Made by a program: the position numbers and the translations under genes
In this document: piece after piece, positions 29,056-38,357 of the stretch
Layout: the number at the start of each line of letters is the position of its first letter
Numbering within the stretch: the first letter of the stretch is position 1
The notes under the pieces: model-generated
The model's database searches: none
The model's input: only the letters and a program-made list of their open reading frames with translations
What the model was told of the DNA's origin: nothing
DNA from: Obesumbacterium proteus
GTDB taxonomy: Bacteria; Pseudomonadota; Gammaproteobacteria; Enterobacterales; Enterobacteriaceae
NCBI RefSeq assembly: GCF_001586165.1
Contig: NZ_CP014608.1
Location: forward strand, 744,001-808,000
DNA length: 64,000 bases
Direction of reading: 5' to 3'

Positions 29056-30099
29056 ATGAATATTATCGTCGATCACAAATCTCACAATGAGAACGGATTT
29101 ATTGCTAATGCGCCATCCAGTGTTAGCGTGTTTTCATTAGCCCGTCGTGTGGCCAACTTTAATGTTTCTGTACTCATTACGGGTGAGACTGGCACGGGTA
29201 AAGAGTGTGTGGCTAAATACATTCATCATCATGCGCTTGGTGAGAACGCACCTTATATCGGCGTAAATTGCGCAGCGATTCCAGAAAGTATGCTGGAAGC
29301 TATTTTATTCGGTTATGAGAAAGGTGCTTTTACTGGTGCAGTAACCAGCGTTCCGGGTAAATTCGAACAAGCTAACGGCGGGACTTTATTGCTTGATGAA
29401 ATTGGAGATATGCCACTTTCATTACAGGCTAAATTATTACGTGTATTACAAGAGCAAGAAGTTGAGCGTTTAGGTAGTCATAAACGTATTCCTCTCGATA
29501 TTCGTTTAATTGCATCAACCAATAAAGATTTGCAAGTTGAAATCGCGGAAGGGCGTTTTCGTCAGGATCTGTTCTATCGTTTATCCGTGGTGCCTATTCA
29601 TATTTCACCACTGCGTGAACGCACCCAAGATATTATTCCTTTGGCGCTGCGCTTTATTCAAAAATATCAGGCTTTCCATGCGGGGAAAACTCAGCTGACT
29701 GATGAAGCGCGTCAGGCATTATTGCAATACAACTGGCCTGGCAACGTGCGTGAGTTAGAAAACGTTATTCAGTGTGGACTGATTTTGAGTAATAACGGCG
29801 TGATTAAAGGCAGCGATTTTGGCCTTGCCGCCACGCCAATTCCAGCCGCGCCGGGAATGCCGATGTTACCTGCTTATGATGAAAATGCGCCCGTCTCGGC
29901 AAGCGGTGCGGTTCCCGCTATGCGTAACGTGAAGCTGCATGGCCGTATGGCGGAATTCCAGTACATCGTCGATCTGCTGAAACGCCATAAAGGCAACAAA
30001 TCTAAAACGGCTGAGTTTTTAGGTATTACGCCGCGTGCGCTGCGTTACCGACTCGCGTCAATGCGCGATGAAGGCATTGATGTGGAATGTTATTCGTAA
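29056..30099 (+). CDS. lafK: Sigma-54-dependent lateral flagellar activator LafK
   Basis: LafK is the master activator of the lateral flagellar genes. The 347 residues begin almost directly with the AAA+ domain: Walker A GETGTGKE, the sigma-54 loop GAFTGA, Walker B LLLDEIGD, sensor I STNKD and the arginine region (RFRQDLFYRL). A Fis-type helix-turn-helix closes the protein (NKSKTAEFLGITPRALRYRL). There is no N-terminal receiver domain, so activity is probably set by amount rather than by phosphorylation. Likely targets are the sigma-54 promoters before lfgB and lafB. Confidence 0.93.
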   Translation: MNIIVDHKSHNENGFIANAPSSVSVFSLARRVANFNVSVLITGETGTGKECVAKYIHHHALGENAPYIGVNCAAIPESMLEAILFGYEKGAFTGAVTSVPGKFEQANGGTLLLDEIGDMPLSLQAKLLRVLQEQEVERLGSHKRIPLDIRLIASTNKDLQVEIAEGRFRQDLFYRLSVVPIHISPLRERTQDIIPLALRFIQKYQAFHAGKTQLTDEARQALLQYNWPGNVRELENVIQCGLILSNNGVIKGSDFGLAATPIPAAPGMPMLPAYDENAPVSASGAVPAMRNVKLHGRMAEFQYIVDLLKRHKGNKSKTAEFLGITPRALRYRLASMRDEGIDVECYS

Positions 30100-30136
30100 T
30101 TGCGAAGCTGGGATGAGCTGGCCTTGTCATTCATCC

Positions 30137-30238
30137 CCACCCTAACCCTCCCCTTCGCAGGGGAGGGAACCGTTCAGCGTAGGTTGCGAAAACCCTGATC
30201 GGCGCCTCCCCCTGAAAAGGGGGAGGCTAGGAGGGAGT
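30137..30238. repeat. Paired palindromic repeats between lafK and lfiE, copies 3 and 4
   Basis: One unit (30137-30172, ACCCTAACCCTCCCC...GGGGAGGG) and a second in the opposite orientation (30206-30238, CCTCCCCCTGAAAAGGGGGAGGCTAGGAGGG) form a BIME-like pair. It sits between the regulator and the start of the lfiE operon. Confidence 0.75.
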
Positions 30239-30275
30239 TGGCAAGGTGTCGCTCACGCCATAAAGGAAATAAGTG

Positions 30276-30647
30276 ATGGATAAGATTGAAGGTTTAGGTA
30301 TGCCAGCGTCGCAGATGCAAATGATGCAGCGCATGCAGCACGCCGCGGCGACAGCGTCGGCGGGCATTGCACCAAACATGACTATTGCGCCAGCGAACAC
30401 CTCGTTGTTCCCTTCTGCGCCGCAGTCCGTTTCGTTTGGTCAGGTGATGAATAACGCCATCAACCATGTCGATCAAATGCAGCATGTTGCCAGCGCCAAA
30501 CAAACGGCGATTGATACCGGCCAAAGTGATGATTTAACCGGCGCAATGCTGGAAAGCCAGAAAGCCAGCGTGGCCTTTTCTGCCATGGTGCAGGTGCGCA
30601 ATAAGCTCACCACGGCGCTGGACGAAGTTATGAATATCGCCCTCTAA
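30276..30647 (+). CDS. lfiE: Lateral flagellar hook-basal body complex protein LfiE (FliE family)
   Basis: This is a small rod/MS-ring adapter protein and early export substrate. The 123 residues have a Met/Ala-rich N-terminus and the conserved FliE C-terminus (ASVAFSAMVQVRNKLTTALDEVMNI). AAGGA lies eight bases before the ATG at 30276; an in-frame GTG three bases earlier is possible. It heads lfiEFGHIJ. Confidence 0.92.
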   Translation: MDKIEGLGMPASQMQMMQRMQHAAATASAGIAPNMTIAPANTSLFPSAPQSVSFGQVMNNAINHVDQMQHVASAKQTAIDTGQSDDLTGAMLESQKASVAFSAMVQVRNKLTTALDEVMNIAL

Positions 30648-30657
30648 AGGTTAGTCA

Positions 30658-32313
30658 GTGTTAAACAAAATCAAAGCAAAAATCCCCGCGTTACCGCAGG
30701 GTATCAATAAAAATATGGTGATGATTGGCGCCGCAGCCGTTGTGCTGACCGGCGCTATTGTCATTTCTTTATGGCGCAGCAATCAGGGCTATGTCGCGCT
30801 ATTTGGCTCTCAGGAAAACATACCGGTTTCACAGGTGGTTGAAGTTCTGGGAGCAGAGAATATTGCTTACCGTATCAATCCTGATAACGGCCAACTCCTG
30901 ATTGATGAAAGCAGTCTGCCAAAAGCCCGTATGGCGTTGGCTGCCAAAGGTATTTCAGCGGTAATGCCAAGCGGCTACGAGCTGATGGATAAAGAGGAGA
31001 TGCTGGGCAGCAGCCAGTTTATCCAGAACGTGCGCTACAAACGCAGCCTCGAAGGTGAGTTGGCGCAAAGCATCATGGGCTTGGATCCGGTTGAACATGC
31101 GCGTGTGCATCTAGGCCTGATGGAATCCAGCTCGTTTGTGATGAGCAACAAACCCGACAGCAGCGCTTCCGTGGTGGTGCGTTTGCGCTATGGCAAAGAG
31201 CTGAACGATCAGCAGGTCGGTGCGATTGTGCAATTGGTTGCCGGTAGCATTCCCGGCATGAAAGTCGCCAACGTGCGCGTTGTCGATCAGAACGGCACTT
31301 TACTGTCAGAAGGCTTCCAAGCGGGCAATTCCAACATTGCTGGTATCCGTCAGGGCAACGACGTGATCAACCGTCTAAAAGCCGATACCGAAAAGAACAT
31401 TGCCAACCTGCTCAGCTCCGTGGTGGGTACCTCGAACTACCGTATCAGCGTAGTGCCACAGGTTGATATGAGCAGCGTTGAAGAAACGCAGGAACGTCTT
31501 GGCGGCGATCCACGCGTCAGTAATGAAAGCCTGAACCAGGAAAACACCACCAACGAATTAGCGATGGGCGTTCCGGGTTCCTTGAGTAATCGTCCGGCTC
31601 CGCCAGCCCCTGCGGCAGGCGCAGCTCCTGCCGATGCGAACAACAACCAACAGGCACTTTCAACACGCAATCAGGCTCAGCGTAATTACGCCTACGATCG
31701 CGATGTGCGCCATATCCGTCATCCGGGATACAAGCTGGAAAAAATGACGGTCGCCATTGTGCTGAATAAAGCGGCTCCGGCGTTAGCCGAATGGACGCCA
31801 ACTCAGGTTACTGGCCTCACTAAATTAATTGAAGATGCTGCGGGCATCAGCCGCGATCGCGGCGACTCGCTCACGCTCGACATGATGGTATTCACGGCAC
31901 CGGCCGATATCGACATGCCTGTGATGACGTGGTGGCAAGATCCATCTATTCAGCGCTGGGGTGAGATGGGCGGCATAGGCTTCTTGGCTCTGCTCGCCGT
32001 GTTGTTTGGTGTGCGTCCGGTTGCGCGTCGATTCAGTCAGGTACGTGAACCTGTGACCGTTGATGCGATTGCCGATGAAATGCCAGATAACAAGCTAATT
32101 GAAAAAGATATGGTGACGACGGATGAGGGACTCACTCAAGGGCTCCCGAATGCTATCGCCTTCCAAGAAGACAACAATCTGCCGCCGCAGAGCTCCGGTC
32201 TGGAGACTAAGGTGGAATATATGCAAATGCTGGCTCAACGTGAAACCGAGCGAGTGGCTGAAGTATTGAAACAATGGATTAACAGCAATGAGCGTGATGG
32301 CACAAAACAATAG
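30658..32313 (+). CDS. lfiF: Lateral flagellar MS-ring protein LfiF (FliF family)
   Basis: This is the MS-ring, the inner-membrane base on which the basal body is built. The 551 residues have an N-terminal membrane helix (about 20-40), a large periplasmic part with the ring-building motifs (GYELMDKEEMLGSSQFIQNV; VVVRL...VGAIVQLVAGSIPGM) and a second helix near 435-455. The C-terminal cytoplasmic tail (ending in TERVAEVLKQWI) is the FliG-binding segment. The start is GTG at 30658. It ends inside the start of lfiG. Confidence 0.95.
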   Translation: MLNKIKAKIPALPQGINKNMVMIGAAAVVLTGAIVISLWRSNQGYVALFGSQENIPVSQVVEVLGAENIAYRINPDNGQLLIDESSLPKARMALAAKGISAVMPSGYELMDKEEMLGSSQFIQNVRYKRSLEGELAQSIMGLDPVEHARVHLGLMESSSFVMSNKPDSSASVVVRLRYGKELNDQQVGAIVQLVAGSIPGMKVANVRVVDQNGTLLSEGFQAGNSNIAGIRQGNDVINRLKADTEKNIANLLSSVVGTSNYRISVVPQVDMSSVEETQERLGGDPRVSNESLNQENTTNELAMGVPGSLSNRPAPPAPAAGAAPADANNNQQALSTRNQAQRNYAYDRDVRHIRHPGYKLEKMTVAIVLNKAAPALAEWTPTQVTGLTKLIEDAAGISRDRGDSLTLDMMVFTAPADIDMPVMTWWQDPSIQRWGEMGGIGFLALLAVLFGVRPVARRFSQVREPVTVDAIADEMPDNKLIEKDMVTTDEGLTQGLPNAIAFQEDNNLPPQSSGLETKVEYMQMLAQRETERVAEVLKQWINSNERDGTKQ

Positions 32314-33329
32314 TAGTCGAATCGGTTCGAACGCCAACAGCGAACGTAGCCGCATAGAGCAAGCCGCTATTTTGATGCTGAGCATTGGCGAAGCAGCAGC
32401 GGCAACCGTGATGCAGAAACTTAGCCGTGAGGAAGTGATTCGCATCAGCGAAACCATGGCGCGTATGCACGGCGTTAAGGTGGCTCAGGCTCGCCAGGCG
32501 ATTAATAACTTCTTCCAAGATTATCAGGAGCAGAGCGGCATTAACGGTGCCTCGCGAACTTACCTGCAAGGGATCTTGGAAAAATCACTCGGCGGTGAAA
32601 TTGCCCGTAGCGTGATCAACGGTATTTATGGCGATGAAATTCGCTATCGCATGGCGCGTTTGCAGTGGGTGGATATTCCCCAGTTGGCCGCGCTGATTGA
32701 GCAGGAGCACTTGCAGTTACAGGCCGTGTTCTTGGCTTTCCTGCCGCCGGAAGTGGCGGCAGGCATCCCTGTCTTACCTGCCTGAAGAACGTCAGGACGA
32801 AGTGGTTTATCGCATCGCTAAGCTGGATGACGTGAACCGCGACGTGATTGACGAACTGGATCGACTGATTGAACGCGGCGTTGCCGTGCTGTCAGAGCAC
32901 GGTTCGAAGGTCACCGGTATTAAGCATGCGGCAAACATCGTGAACCGTATTCCTTCTAACCAGCAGATTTTGTTAGACCAGCTGCGTGAGCGTGACGAAG
33001 AAGTGGTGGATGAGCTGAAAGATGAAATGTACGAATTCTTCATTCTTAGCCGCCAAAACACCGCTACGTTGCAGCGTCTGATGGATGAAATCCCGATCGA
33101 AGATTGGGCTGTGGCGCTGAAAGGCACCGAAACCGTTTTACGTCAGTCCATTTTCAACGTGATGCCAAAGCGTCAGGTTCAACTACTGCAAAGCACCACC
33201 GCTCGCTTGGGACCAGTGCCGGTTAGCCGTATTGAACAGGTACGTAAAGAGATCATGAGCTCTGTGCGCTCACTGGCTGAAGATGGCGAAATTCAGGTAC
33301 AGCTCTTCGCTGAGCAAACGGTGGAATAA
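32288..33329 (+). pseudogene. lfiG: Lateral flagellar rotor protein LfiG (FliG family), single-base frameshift
   Basis: FliG converts stator action into torque and anchors the C ring to FliF. Two overlapping frames make up one gene. Codons from 32288 give the N-terminal and middle domains, up to AFLPPEVAAGI, then run into a stop at 32785. The other frame carries LSYLPEERQDEVV and the C-terminal motor domain (LDQLRERDEEVVDELKDEMYEF...). Removing one C from the CCC run at about 32767-32769 restores one protein of about 346 residues. As written, no complete FliG is made, so the lateral motor should be non-functional unless this is a sequencing error. Confidence 0.9.
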
Positions 33330-33334
33330 CGGTC

Positions 33335-34114
33335 ATGCATAAAGAAAACCAAAAATCAGTTTTTGCGCCGCTGAATAGCCGCCGTGCCGCTACGCGCCAA
33401 AGCGCTGTTCCACGGCAGCATAAGTTTCCGCCTTTGCGAAAAAGTTGGCAGAAAGCCAATGGCTTAGCGGGTGAAAGCGGCGACTTAATGCAGGCGCTCG
33501 ATCCGGCAGAATATCAAAAGCAACTGATGGATGGTTTTCAGGACGGATTGAACCGCGGCTTTGCTCAAGGTCTGGAAGAAGGCAAAGAGGAAGGCTATCA
33601 GGAAGGTGCGAATACGGGGTTTGAAGAGGGAATGCGTAAAGGTTTTGCCGAAGGCAAGCTGGCGGGCAAACAGCAGTTTATCGATGCGGCTGAGCCGCTT
33701 GACTCTCTCACTGCTCAGCTACAGCGCTATCTTGATGGCTATGAACTCCGCCGACGCGAAGAGCTATTACAGCTGGTAGAAAAAGTGACGCGTCAGGTGA
33801 TTCGCTGCGAGCTGACATTACAGCCAACCCAGCTATTAACGCTGGTGGAAGAAGCGCTCAGCAGCCTGCCGCAGATCCCCGATCAGCTCAAGGTGTATCT
33901 CAACCCTGAAGAATTCCGCCGCATTAGCGAAGCGGAGCCTGAGAAAGCGCGTGAGTGGGGACTGTGTGCCGATGCGGATATGGCACCGGGTGAGTGTCGG
34001 GTTGTGACAGACACTTCGGAGATGGATGTTGGCTGCCAGCACCGCCTCGATCAGTGCATGGACGTACTGCAAAGCAGCTTGCTGCCTGATACCGCAGACG
34101 AGCTGGTTGCATGA
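33335..34114 (+). CDS. lfiH: Lateral flagellar export regulator LfiH (FliH family)
   Basis: This is a stator-like regulator of the export ATPase LfiI. The 259 residues contain the typical FliH run of glycine repeats (about 66-110; GFQDGLNRGFAQGLEEGKEEG and onward, many GxxxG steps) that form a right-handed helix, then a C-terminal ATPase-binding domain. It is five bases downstream of lfiG and overlaps lfiI by four bases (ATGA). Confidence 0.93.
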   Translation: MHKENQKSVFAPLNSRRAATRQSAVPRQHKFPPLRKSWQKANGLAGESGDLMQALDPAEYQKQLMDGFQDGLNRGFAQGLEEGKEEGYQEGANTGFEEGMRKGFAEGKLAGKQQFIDAAEPLDSLTAQLQRYLDGYELRRREELLQLVEKVTRQVIRCELTLQPTQLLTLVEEALSSLPQIPDQLKVYLNPEEFRRISEAEPEKAREWGLCADADMAPGECRVVTDTSEMDVGCQHRLDQCMDVLQSSLLPDTADELVA

Positions 34115-35427
34115 TAAATACCGACTTTGAGCAGGCGCTAAAATCCATTGAAAACATCAATCTGGCTCGCGTGGCCGGACGTTTGGTGCGAGTAAACGGC
34201 ATTCTGCTGGAGTGTGTTGGCTGCCGCTTAGCGGTGGGACAACTTTGCCGCGTAGAAAGCACTGAACATGAGTTGATGGATGCGCAGGTGGTCGGTTTTG
34301 ACCGCGATGTCACTTACCTAATGCCGTTCAAACATCCCGCCGGTTTAATTGCTGGCGCACGTGTCTTTCCCGCCGAAAAAGATGAAGGCGTGCTGATTGG
34401 CGATCAGTGGCTAGGCCGCGTCGTGAATGGCTTAGGTGAACCGCTTGATGCCAAGGGCAAACTTGGCGGTGACACTTTATTGCCTCAGCAAATTGCGCAA
34501 ATTCACCCGCTGACGCGACGTCCGGTTGAAGAGCCATTAGACGTTGGCGTGCGCGCTATCAATGGTTTGCTCACCATCGGCAAAGGGCAACGTGTCGGCC
34601 TAATGGCCGGTAGCGGCGTAGGTAAAAGCGTGCTGCTTGGCATGATCACCCGTTATACCCAAGCAGAAGTGGTTGTGGTTGGGTTAATCGGTGAACGTGG
34701 CCGTGAAGTCAAAGAGTTTATTGATAATTCGCTGGGCGCTGAAGGTATGGCGAAATCCGTGATCGTTGCGGCACCGGCGGATGAATCGCCGCTGATGCGT
34801 ATCAAAGCCACCGAACTTTGCCACTCAATTGCCAGCTATTACCGCGACAAAGGCAAAGACGTACTCTTGCTGGTGGATTCTCTTACCCGTTATGCGATGG
34901 CGCAGCGTGAAATTGCGCTGTCATTGGGCGAGCCTCCGGCAACCAAAGGCTATCCGCCTTCGGCGTTTGGCATCATTCCTAAACTGGTGGAAACCGCAGG
35001 TAACAGCACCGGCGCGGGCACCATGACGGCAATTTATACGGTTCTGGCCGAAGGCGATGACCAGCAGGACCCGATCGTGGACTGCGCACGAGCGGTGCTT
35101 GACGGACATATCGTGTTGTCTCGCCATTTAGCGGAAGCGGGGCACTATCCGGCCATTGATATTGGTCAGTCGATCAGCCGCTGTATGAGTCAGGTGACGC
35201 AGCGCGATCACCAGCGTGCGGCTCGCACCCTCAAACAGCTGTATGCCGAATACATGAGTATCAAACCGTTGATCCCCCTCGGTGGCTACGTGGCGGGAGC
35301 CGATCCCACCGCCGATCGTGCGGTAAAACTCTCTCCGGCGATCCACAGTTTCTTGCAGCAGGAAGTTTCAGACGCCGCGCTGCTTAACGGCACCATCAGC
35401 GATCTATGCCTGCTGGCACAGGCTTAA
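34111..35427 (+). CDS. lfiI: Lateral flagellar export ATPase LfiI (FliI family)
   Basis: This hexameric ATPase primes type III export. The 438 residues show an N-terminal beta domain, Walker A GSGVGKS (near residue 170), the Walker B region DVLLLVDSLTRYAMAQREI, the FliI signature SLGEPPATKGYPPSAF and a C-terminal helical domain. Its length is normal. Confidence 0.97.
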   Translation: MINTDFEQALKSIENINLARVAGRLVRVNGILLECVGCRLAVGQLCRVESTEHELMDAQVVGFDRDVTYLMPFKHPAGLIAGARVFPAEKDEGVLIGDQWLGRVVNGLGEPLDAKGKLGGDTLLPQQIAQIHPLTRRPVEEPLDVGVRAINGLLTIGKGQRVGLMAGSGVGKSVLLGMITRYTQAEVVVVGLIGERGREVKEFIDNSLGAEGMAKSVIVAAPADESPLMRIKATELCHSIASYYRDKGKDVLLLVDSLTRYAMAQREIALSLGEPPATKGYPPSAFGIIPKLVETAGNSTGAGTMTAIYTVLAEGDDQQDPIVDCARAVLDGHIVLSRHLAEAGHYPAIDIGQSISRCMSQVTQRDHQRAARTLKQLYAEYMSIKPLIPLGGYVAGADPTADRAVKLSPAIHSFLQQEVSDAALLNGTISDLCLLAQA

Positions 35428-35443
35428 CCCGACAGGTATCCCT

Positions 35444-35881
35444 ATGAGCAAGATGATTTCAACGCTGGAACAGCTGCGCCAACTGCGTAACCGTGCGGTA
35501 CAAGACATCAGTGGAAAGCTCTCCTCGCAGAAGCAGCTTTGCCAGCGCTATGAACGCAATATTGCTGCGCTGACCGAGCTATCGGCCGGAGTTCCACTGC
35601 TACAGGGGAGTTCGGCACTGCTGATGAATAATCAGTCTGGCTACAAGAAAAATCTCCAGCGCGTGATCGAATGGCAAAGACAGGAACAGGCACTGGCGGA
35701 TATTCAGGCTAAGCAGCTACAGGCTGATTTGGTCCATGAAGCGCGTCGTGAGAAAAGCGTGGAACTGGTACTGGAACAGCGCCGTGATTTCGTGGCGCGC
35801 GAACGAGAAAGACAGGCGCAAAAAGTGACTGATGCGATCTCGACCCAGTGCTGGCTGCGCCGTCAGGCCGCGACGCGTTAA
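35444..35881 (+). CDS. lfiJ: Lateral flagellar export chaperone LfiJ (FliJ family)
   Basis: FliJ forms the central stalk of the export ATPase ring. The 145 residues are nearly all helical and charged, with Leu/Gln-rich heptads predicting an antiparallel coiled coil, as expected. It closes the classical lfiEFGHIJ set; the next gene starts the modification cassette. Confidence 0.88.
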   Translation: MSKMISTLEQLRQLRNRAVQDISGKLSSQKQLCQRYERNIAALTELSAGVPLLQGSSALLMNNQSGYKKNLQRVIEWQRQEQALADIQAKQLQADLVHEARREKSVELVLEQRRDFVARERERQAQKVTDAISTQCWLRRQAATR

Positions 35882-35900
35882 TCAGATACGGTACATAAGT

Positions 35901-37355
35901 GTGAATAACAAACTGAATAATAAAAAGAATACATCGTCGAATTTGATGAACCATTTGCTCCAACGCCAGAGCAGTCATCGGATTGAAGGCGAAAAACCTT
36001 TTGTGAGCGTGGTGTGTCCGAGCTACAACCGCCGCGAGTTTTTACCCTATTTGCTCTATATCTACCAATATCAGGATTACCCCGCCGATCGCCGTGAACT
36101 GATCATCGTGGATGATTCGCCACACAGCAGCCAAGATCTGGTTGATATGCTGGTTGATCCTAGCGTGGAGAACGTGCGCTACATTCACAGCGAGCGCCGT
36201 CTGATGCTGGGTGAAAAGCGCAATATGCTTAACGACCTAGCTAACGGTGAATATATCGTCTGTTTCGACGACGATGACTACTATTCGCCGCAAAAAATTA
36301 CTTATCAAGTGGATGAACTTCAGCGCAACAACGCGCTGTTTTCAGGCTCCGATCAGATCTACGTTTGGTACAGCCATCTCAATAAAATCTATCGCACTCA
36401 TCCCTTTGGGGCAAATCATGCGCTCAACGGTACTTTTGCTTACCACAAAAAGTTTCTGAGAAAGCATCGCTATGAGCATGACGCAATGTTGGCTGAAGAG
36501 CAGGGCTTTCTGAATAATTTCACCGCGCCAGTATTACAAATTGACCCTAAGCGCACCATTTTGTGTGTATCGCACAGCGCTAACACCTATGACAAAGATT
36601 ACATCATGTCGAGCTGTGAGCCGGTTGATCTGACGCTGGAAGACTTTGTTCAAGACACTAATTTGCTGGCGCATTACCGCCGCCTAAGCCAGACGCCTTC
36701 GACCCAGCCGGTTTACTGGGAATGTTTTGAGAAAGTGGTGGTGCTGTTTGATCCCGCCTTCGAAGCCGAGTTGCCGGATCGCTGTCAGGCGCTGATGGCG
36801 TTTGGTATCCCTTCTGAACGGCTGGTGTGTTTGCCTAAGCAGATTGAATCAACGCGAGAAATTTCAGAACTCACCACGCATTGCCACGTTCTGGAGCAGG
36901 CGCAGCAGCAAGGATGGCGCAACGTATTGATTTTGGACGCCGATATTCAGTTCGTGAAAAAAGAAAATACGGTCACCAACGTCAACGGTTTGCTCAAATC
37001 GCTAGAAAATATCGAATGGAATGTTGTGCTGTTGGGGGCTAAGCATTTTGAGATGCGCATGATGGAAAGCCTGCCGTCGGTTGGTCGGGTTTATGACGCG
37101 CTTTGTGGCTGCGCATACGCCGTCAATCGCAGCTATTTCGATACATTACTGACCCATTACCGTGAATGTTTAACCTCGTTGCAAGCGGGCGCTGAGCCCA
37201 AAGCCGCGCGCATGGATATGCGCTGGAAAGAGCTGATGCAACAACATTGCTGGCTGGCATTTCACCCCAGCTTCGCTTACCTGAACCGTGATTGGGATTA
37301 CCTGCAGGATAAAGAAATTGACTGCACTCATTGGTTCTTTAGAAAACCTAAGTAA
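35901..37355 (+). CDS. Two-domain glycosyltransferase (GT2 plus GT25-like), probable flagellin glycosyltransferase
   Basis: The 484 residues hold two transferase-like domains. The N-terminal one (about 30-270) is a GT-A family 2 fold with VSVVCPSYNRREFL, IIVDDSP and the metal motif CFDDDDYYSP. The C-terminal one (about 275-480) resembles the GT25/LPS family: an initial VVVLFD strand, RCQALMAFGI, a metal-type motif LILDADIQFV and the GCAYAVNRSYFD segment. It follows lfiJ closely, where lateral loci often carry flagellin-modifying genes, so glycosylation of LafA is the likely job. The start is uncertain: GTG at 35901, ATG at 35946, or a frame overlapping lfiJ from 35832. None has a strong ribosome-binding site. 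Confidence 0.75.
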   Translation: MNNKLNNKKNTSSNLMNHLLQRQSSHRIEGEKPFVSVVCPSYNRREFLPYLLYIYQYQDYPADRRELIIVDDSPHSSQDLVDMLVDPSVENVRYIHSERRLMLGEKRNMLNDLANGEYIVCFDDDDYYSPQKITYQVDELQRNNALFSGSDQIYVWYSHLNKIYRTHPFGANHALNGTFAYHKKFLRKHRYEHDAMLAEEQGFLNNFTAPVLQIDPKRTILCVSHSANTYDKDYIMSSCEPVDLTLEDFVQDTNLLAHYRRLSQTPSTQPVYWECFEKVVVLFDPAFEAELPDRCQALMAFGIPSERLVCLPKQIESTREISELTTHCHVLEQAQQQGWRNVLILDADIQFVKKENTVTNVNGLLKSLENIEWNVVLLGAKHFEMRMMESLPSVGRVYDALCGCAYAVNRSYFDTLLTHYRECLTSLQAGAEPKAARMDMRWKELMQQHCWLAFHPSFAYLNRDWDYLQDKEIDCTHWFFRKPK

Positions 37356-37394
37356 AAAGCAGCGCGTGAGCGCGTTGTTTTGGAGAAGATTGAA

Positions 37395-38342
37395 ATGCAA
37401 CTGATTGAAAGTTATCAGCCTGAATATGTGGCTCGCTTTGTGGCTCTTCAGGAAACGTGCAGCTGCCCTAAGTGTAAAACCGAGCAGAGCGAGTATCCGC
37501 GTGTGACTCAACGCTTCCAGAATCAGGAACGTGAAAGCCTGATGTTGGGCTGTGAGAGCGCGGTGCGTGAGACATTGCTCAACCCTGAGGCTTTTGTGTT
37601 ACATCCGGTTCAAACACAGGCTATGGCGGAAGACGCACTTAGCCCGTGGCTGGAGCAGGTGAACCAGCAGTGCATCAATTTAACCATCCAGCGTGCCATG
37701 AACTTAGAGTGCAGCCTGTATGCCATCGGCGTGCTGTTGAGCAAGGCGCAAAACTTGTCTGAACAGGGCGATGAATCCTGCTCTCAGATTGCTTCAATGG
37801 GTGAACAACTGATGTTGCTGGCCGATCAAGGCGTGCTACAGCAGCAACTGGGAATGTTGCCGCCGATTGTTGATAGCCGACTGGAAGCGCTGCAAGGAAT
37901 GGGGGCGCTGCGCCTGAATCTGAATCTGCCGATGCCGCAAAAAATGCCGATGATGCTGAAACTTAGTGAGCTAGGCATCATGCAACCGGCACGTTTAGCT
38001 GAACGCTTACAGGAGCTAGATGCTGCTTGGCAGACACAAACTCTCCTTACCGAACAGCCACATATTCTGCGCAATGCGCTGCTGTATAGCCTGTATCACC
38101 ATGTATTCCCAGGCATTGATGCTAAGAACTACGGCGAGTCATTCTTGGCACTGGTGCGCCATTTCTTCCGCCTGAAAATGCTGTGCGCGATGTGGTTAAC
38201 CGACAACGAGCAATTAACCGAAGAAAACGTGGTGACGCTGTTTAGTGCCTATTTTGCGTGGCAGGCAACGGAAAACGCTCAGTTCAATGCCAATCATACT
38301 GCGGATTACAGTTTGCTGACGGGGTTGGCACTGATTAGCTGA
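37395..38342 (+). CDS. FliB-like protein, candidate flagellin lysine N-methylase
   Basis: A 315-residue protein starts at the ATG at 37395, with GGAGA eight bases upstream. The N-terminus has Y.PEYVARF followed by a cysteine cluster (CSCPKC). The C-terminal part (HILRNALLYSLYHHVFPG...FLALVRHFFRLKMLCAMW) recalls the C-terminal region of FliB, the radical-SAM-type enzyme that methylates lysines of Salmonella flagellin. The DxCC pattern I expect in FliB is not present, so this may be a divergent or different protein. In context (after the glycosyltransferase and within the flagellar operon) a role on LafA is likely. Confidence 0.5.
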   Translation: MQLIESYQPEYVARFVALQETCSCPKCKTEQSEYPRVTQRFQNQERESLMLGCESAVRETLLNPEAFVLHPVQTQAMAEDALSPWLEQVNQQCINLTIQRAMNLECSLYAIGVLLSKAQNLSEQGDESCSQIASMGEQLMLLADQGVLQQQLGMLPPIVDSRLEALQGMGALRLNLNLPMPQKMPMMLKLSELGIMQPARLAERLQELDAAWQTQTLLTEQPHILRNALLYSLYHHVFPGIDAKNYGESFLALVRHFFRLKMLCAMWLTDNEQLTEENVVTLFSAYFAWQATENAQFNANHTADYSLLTGLALIS

Positions 38343-38357
38343 GATATGAATTAACGT

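Noticed and set aside
30239..30254. Sigma-54-like sequence TTGGCAAGGTGTCGCT before lfiE
   Set aside because: The distance between GG and GC is nine bases, one short of the invariant ten, so I do not call it a promoter.
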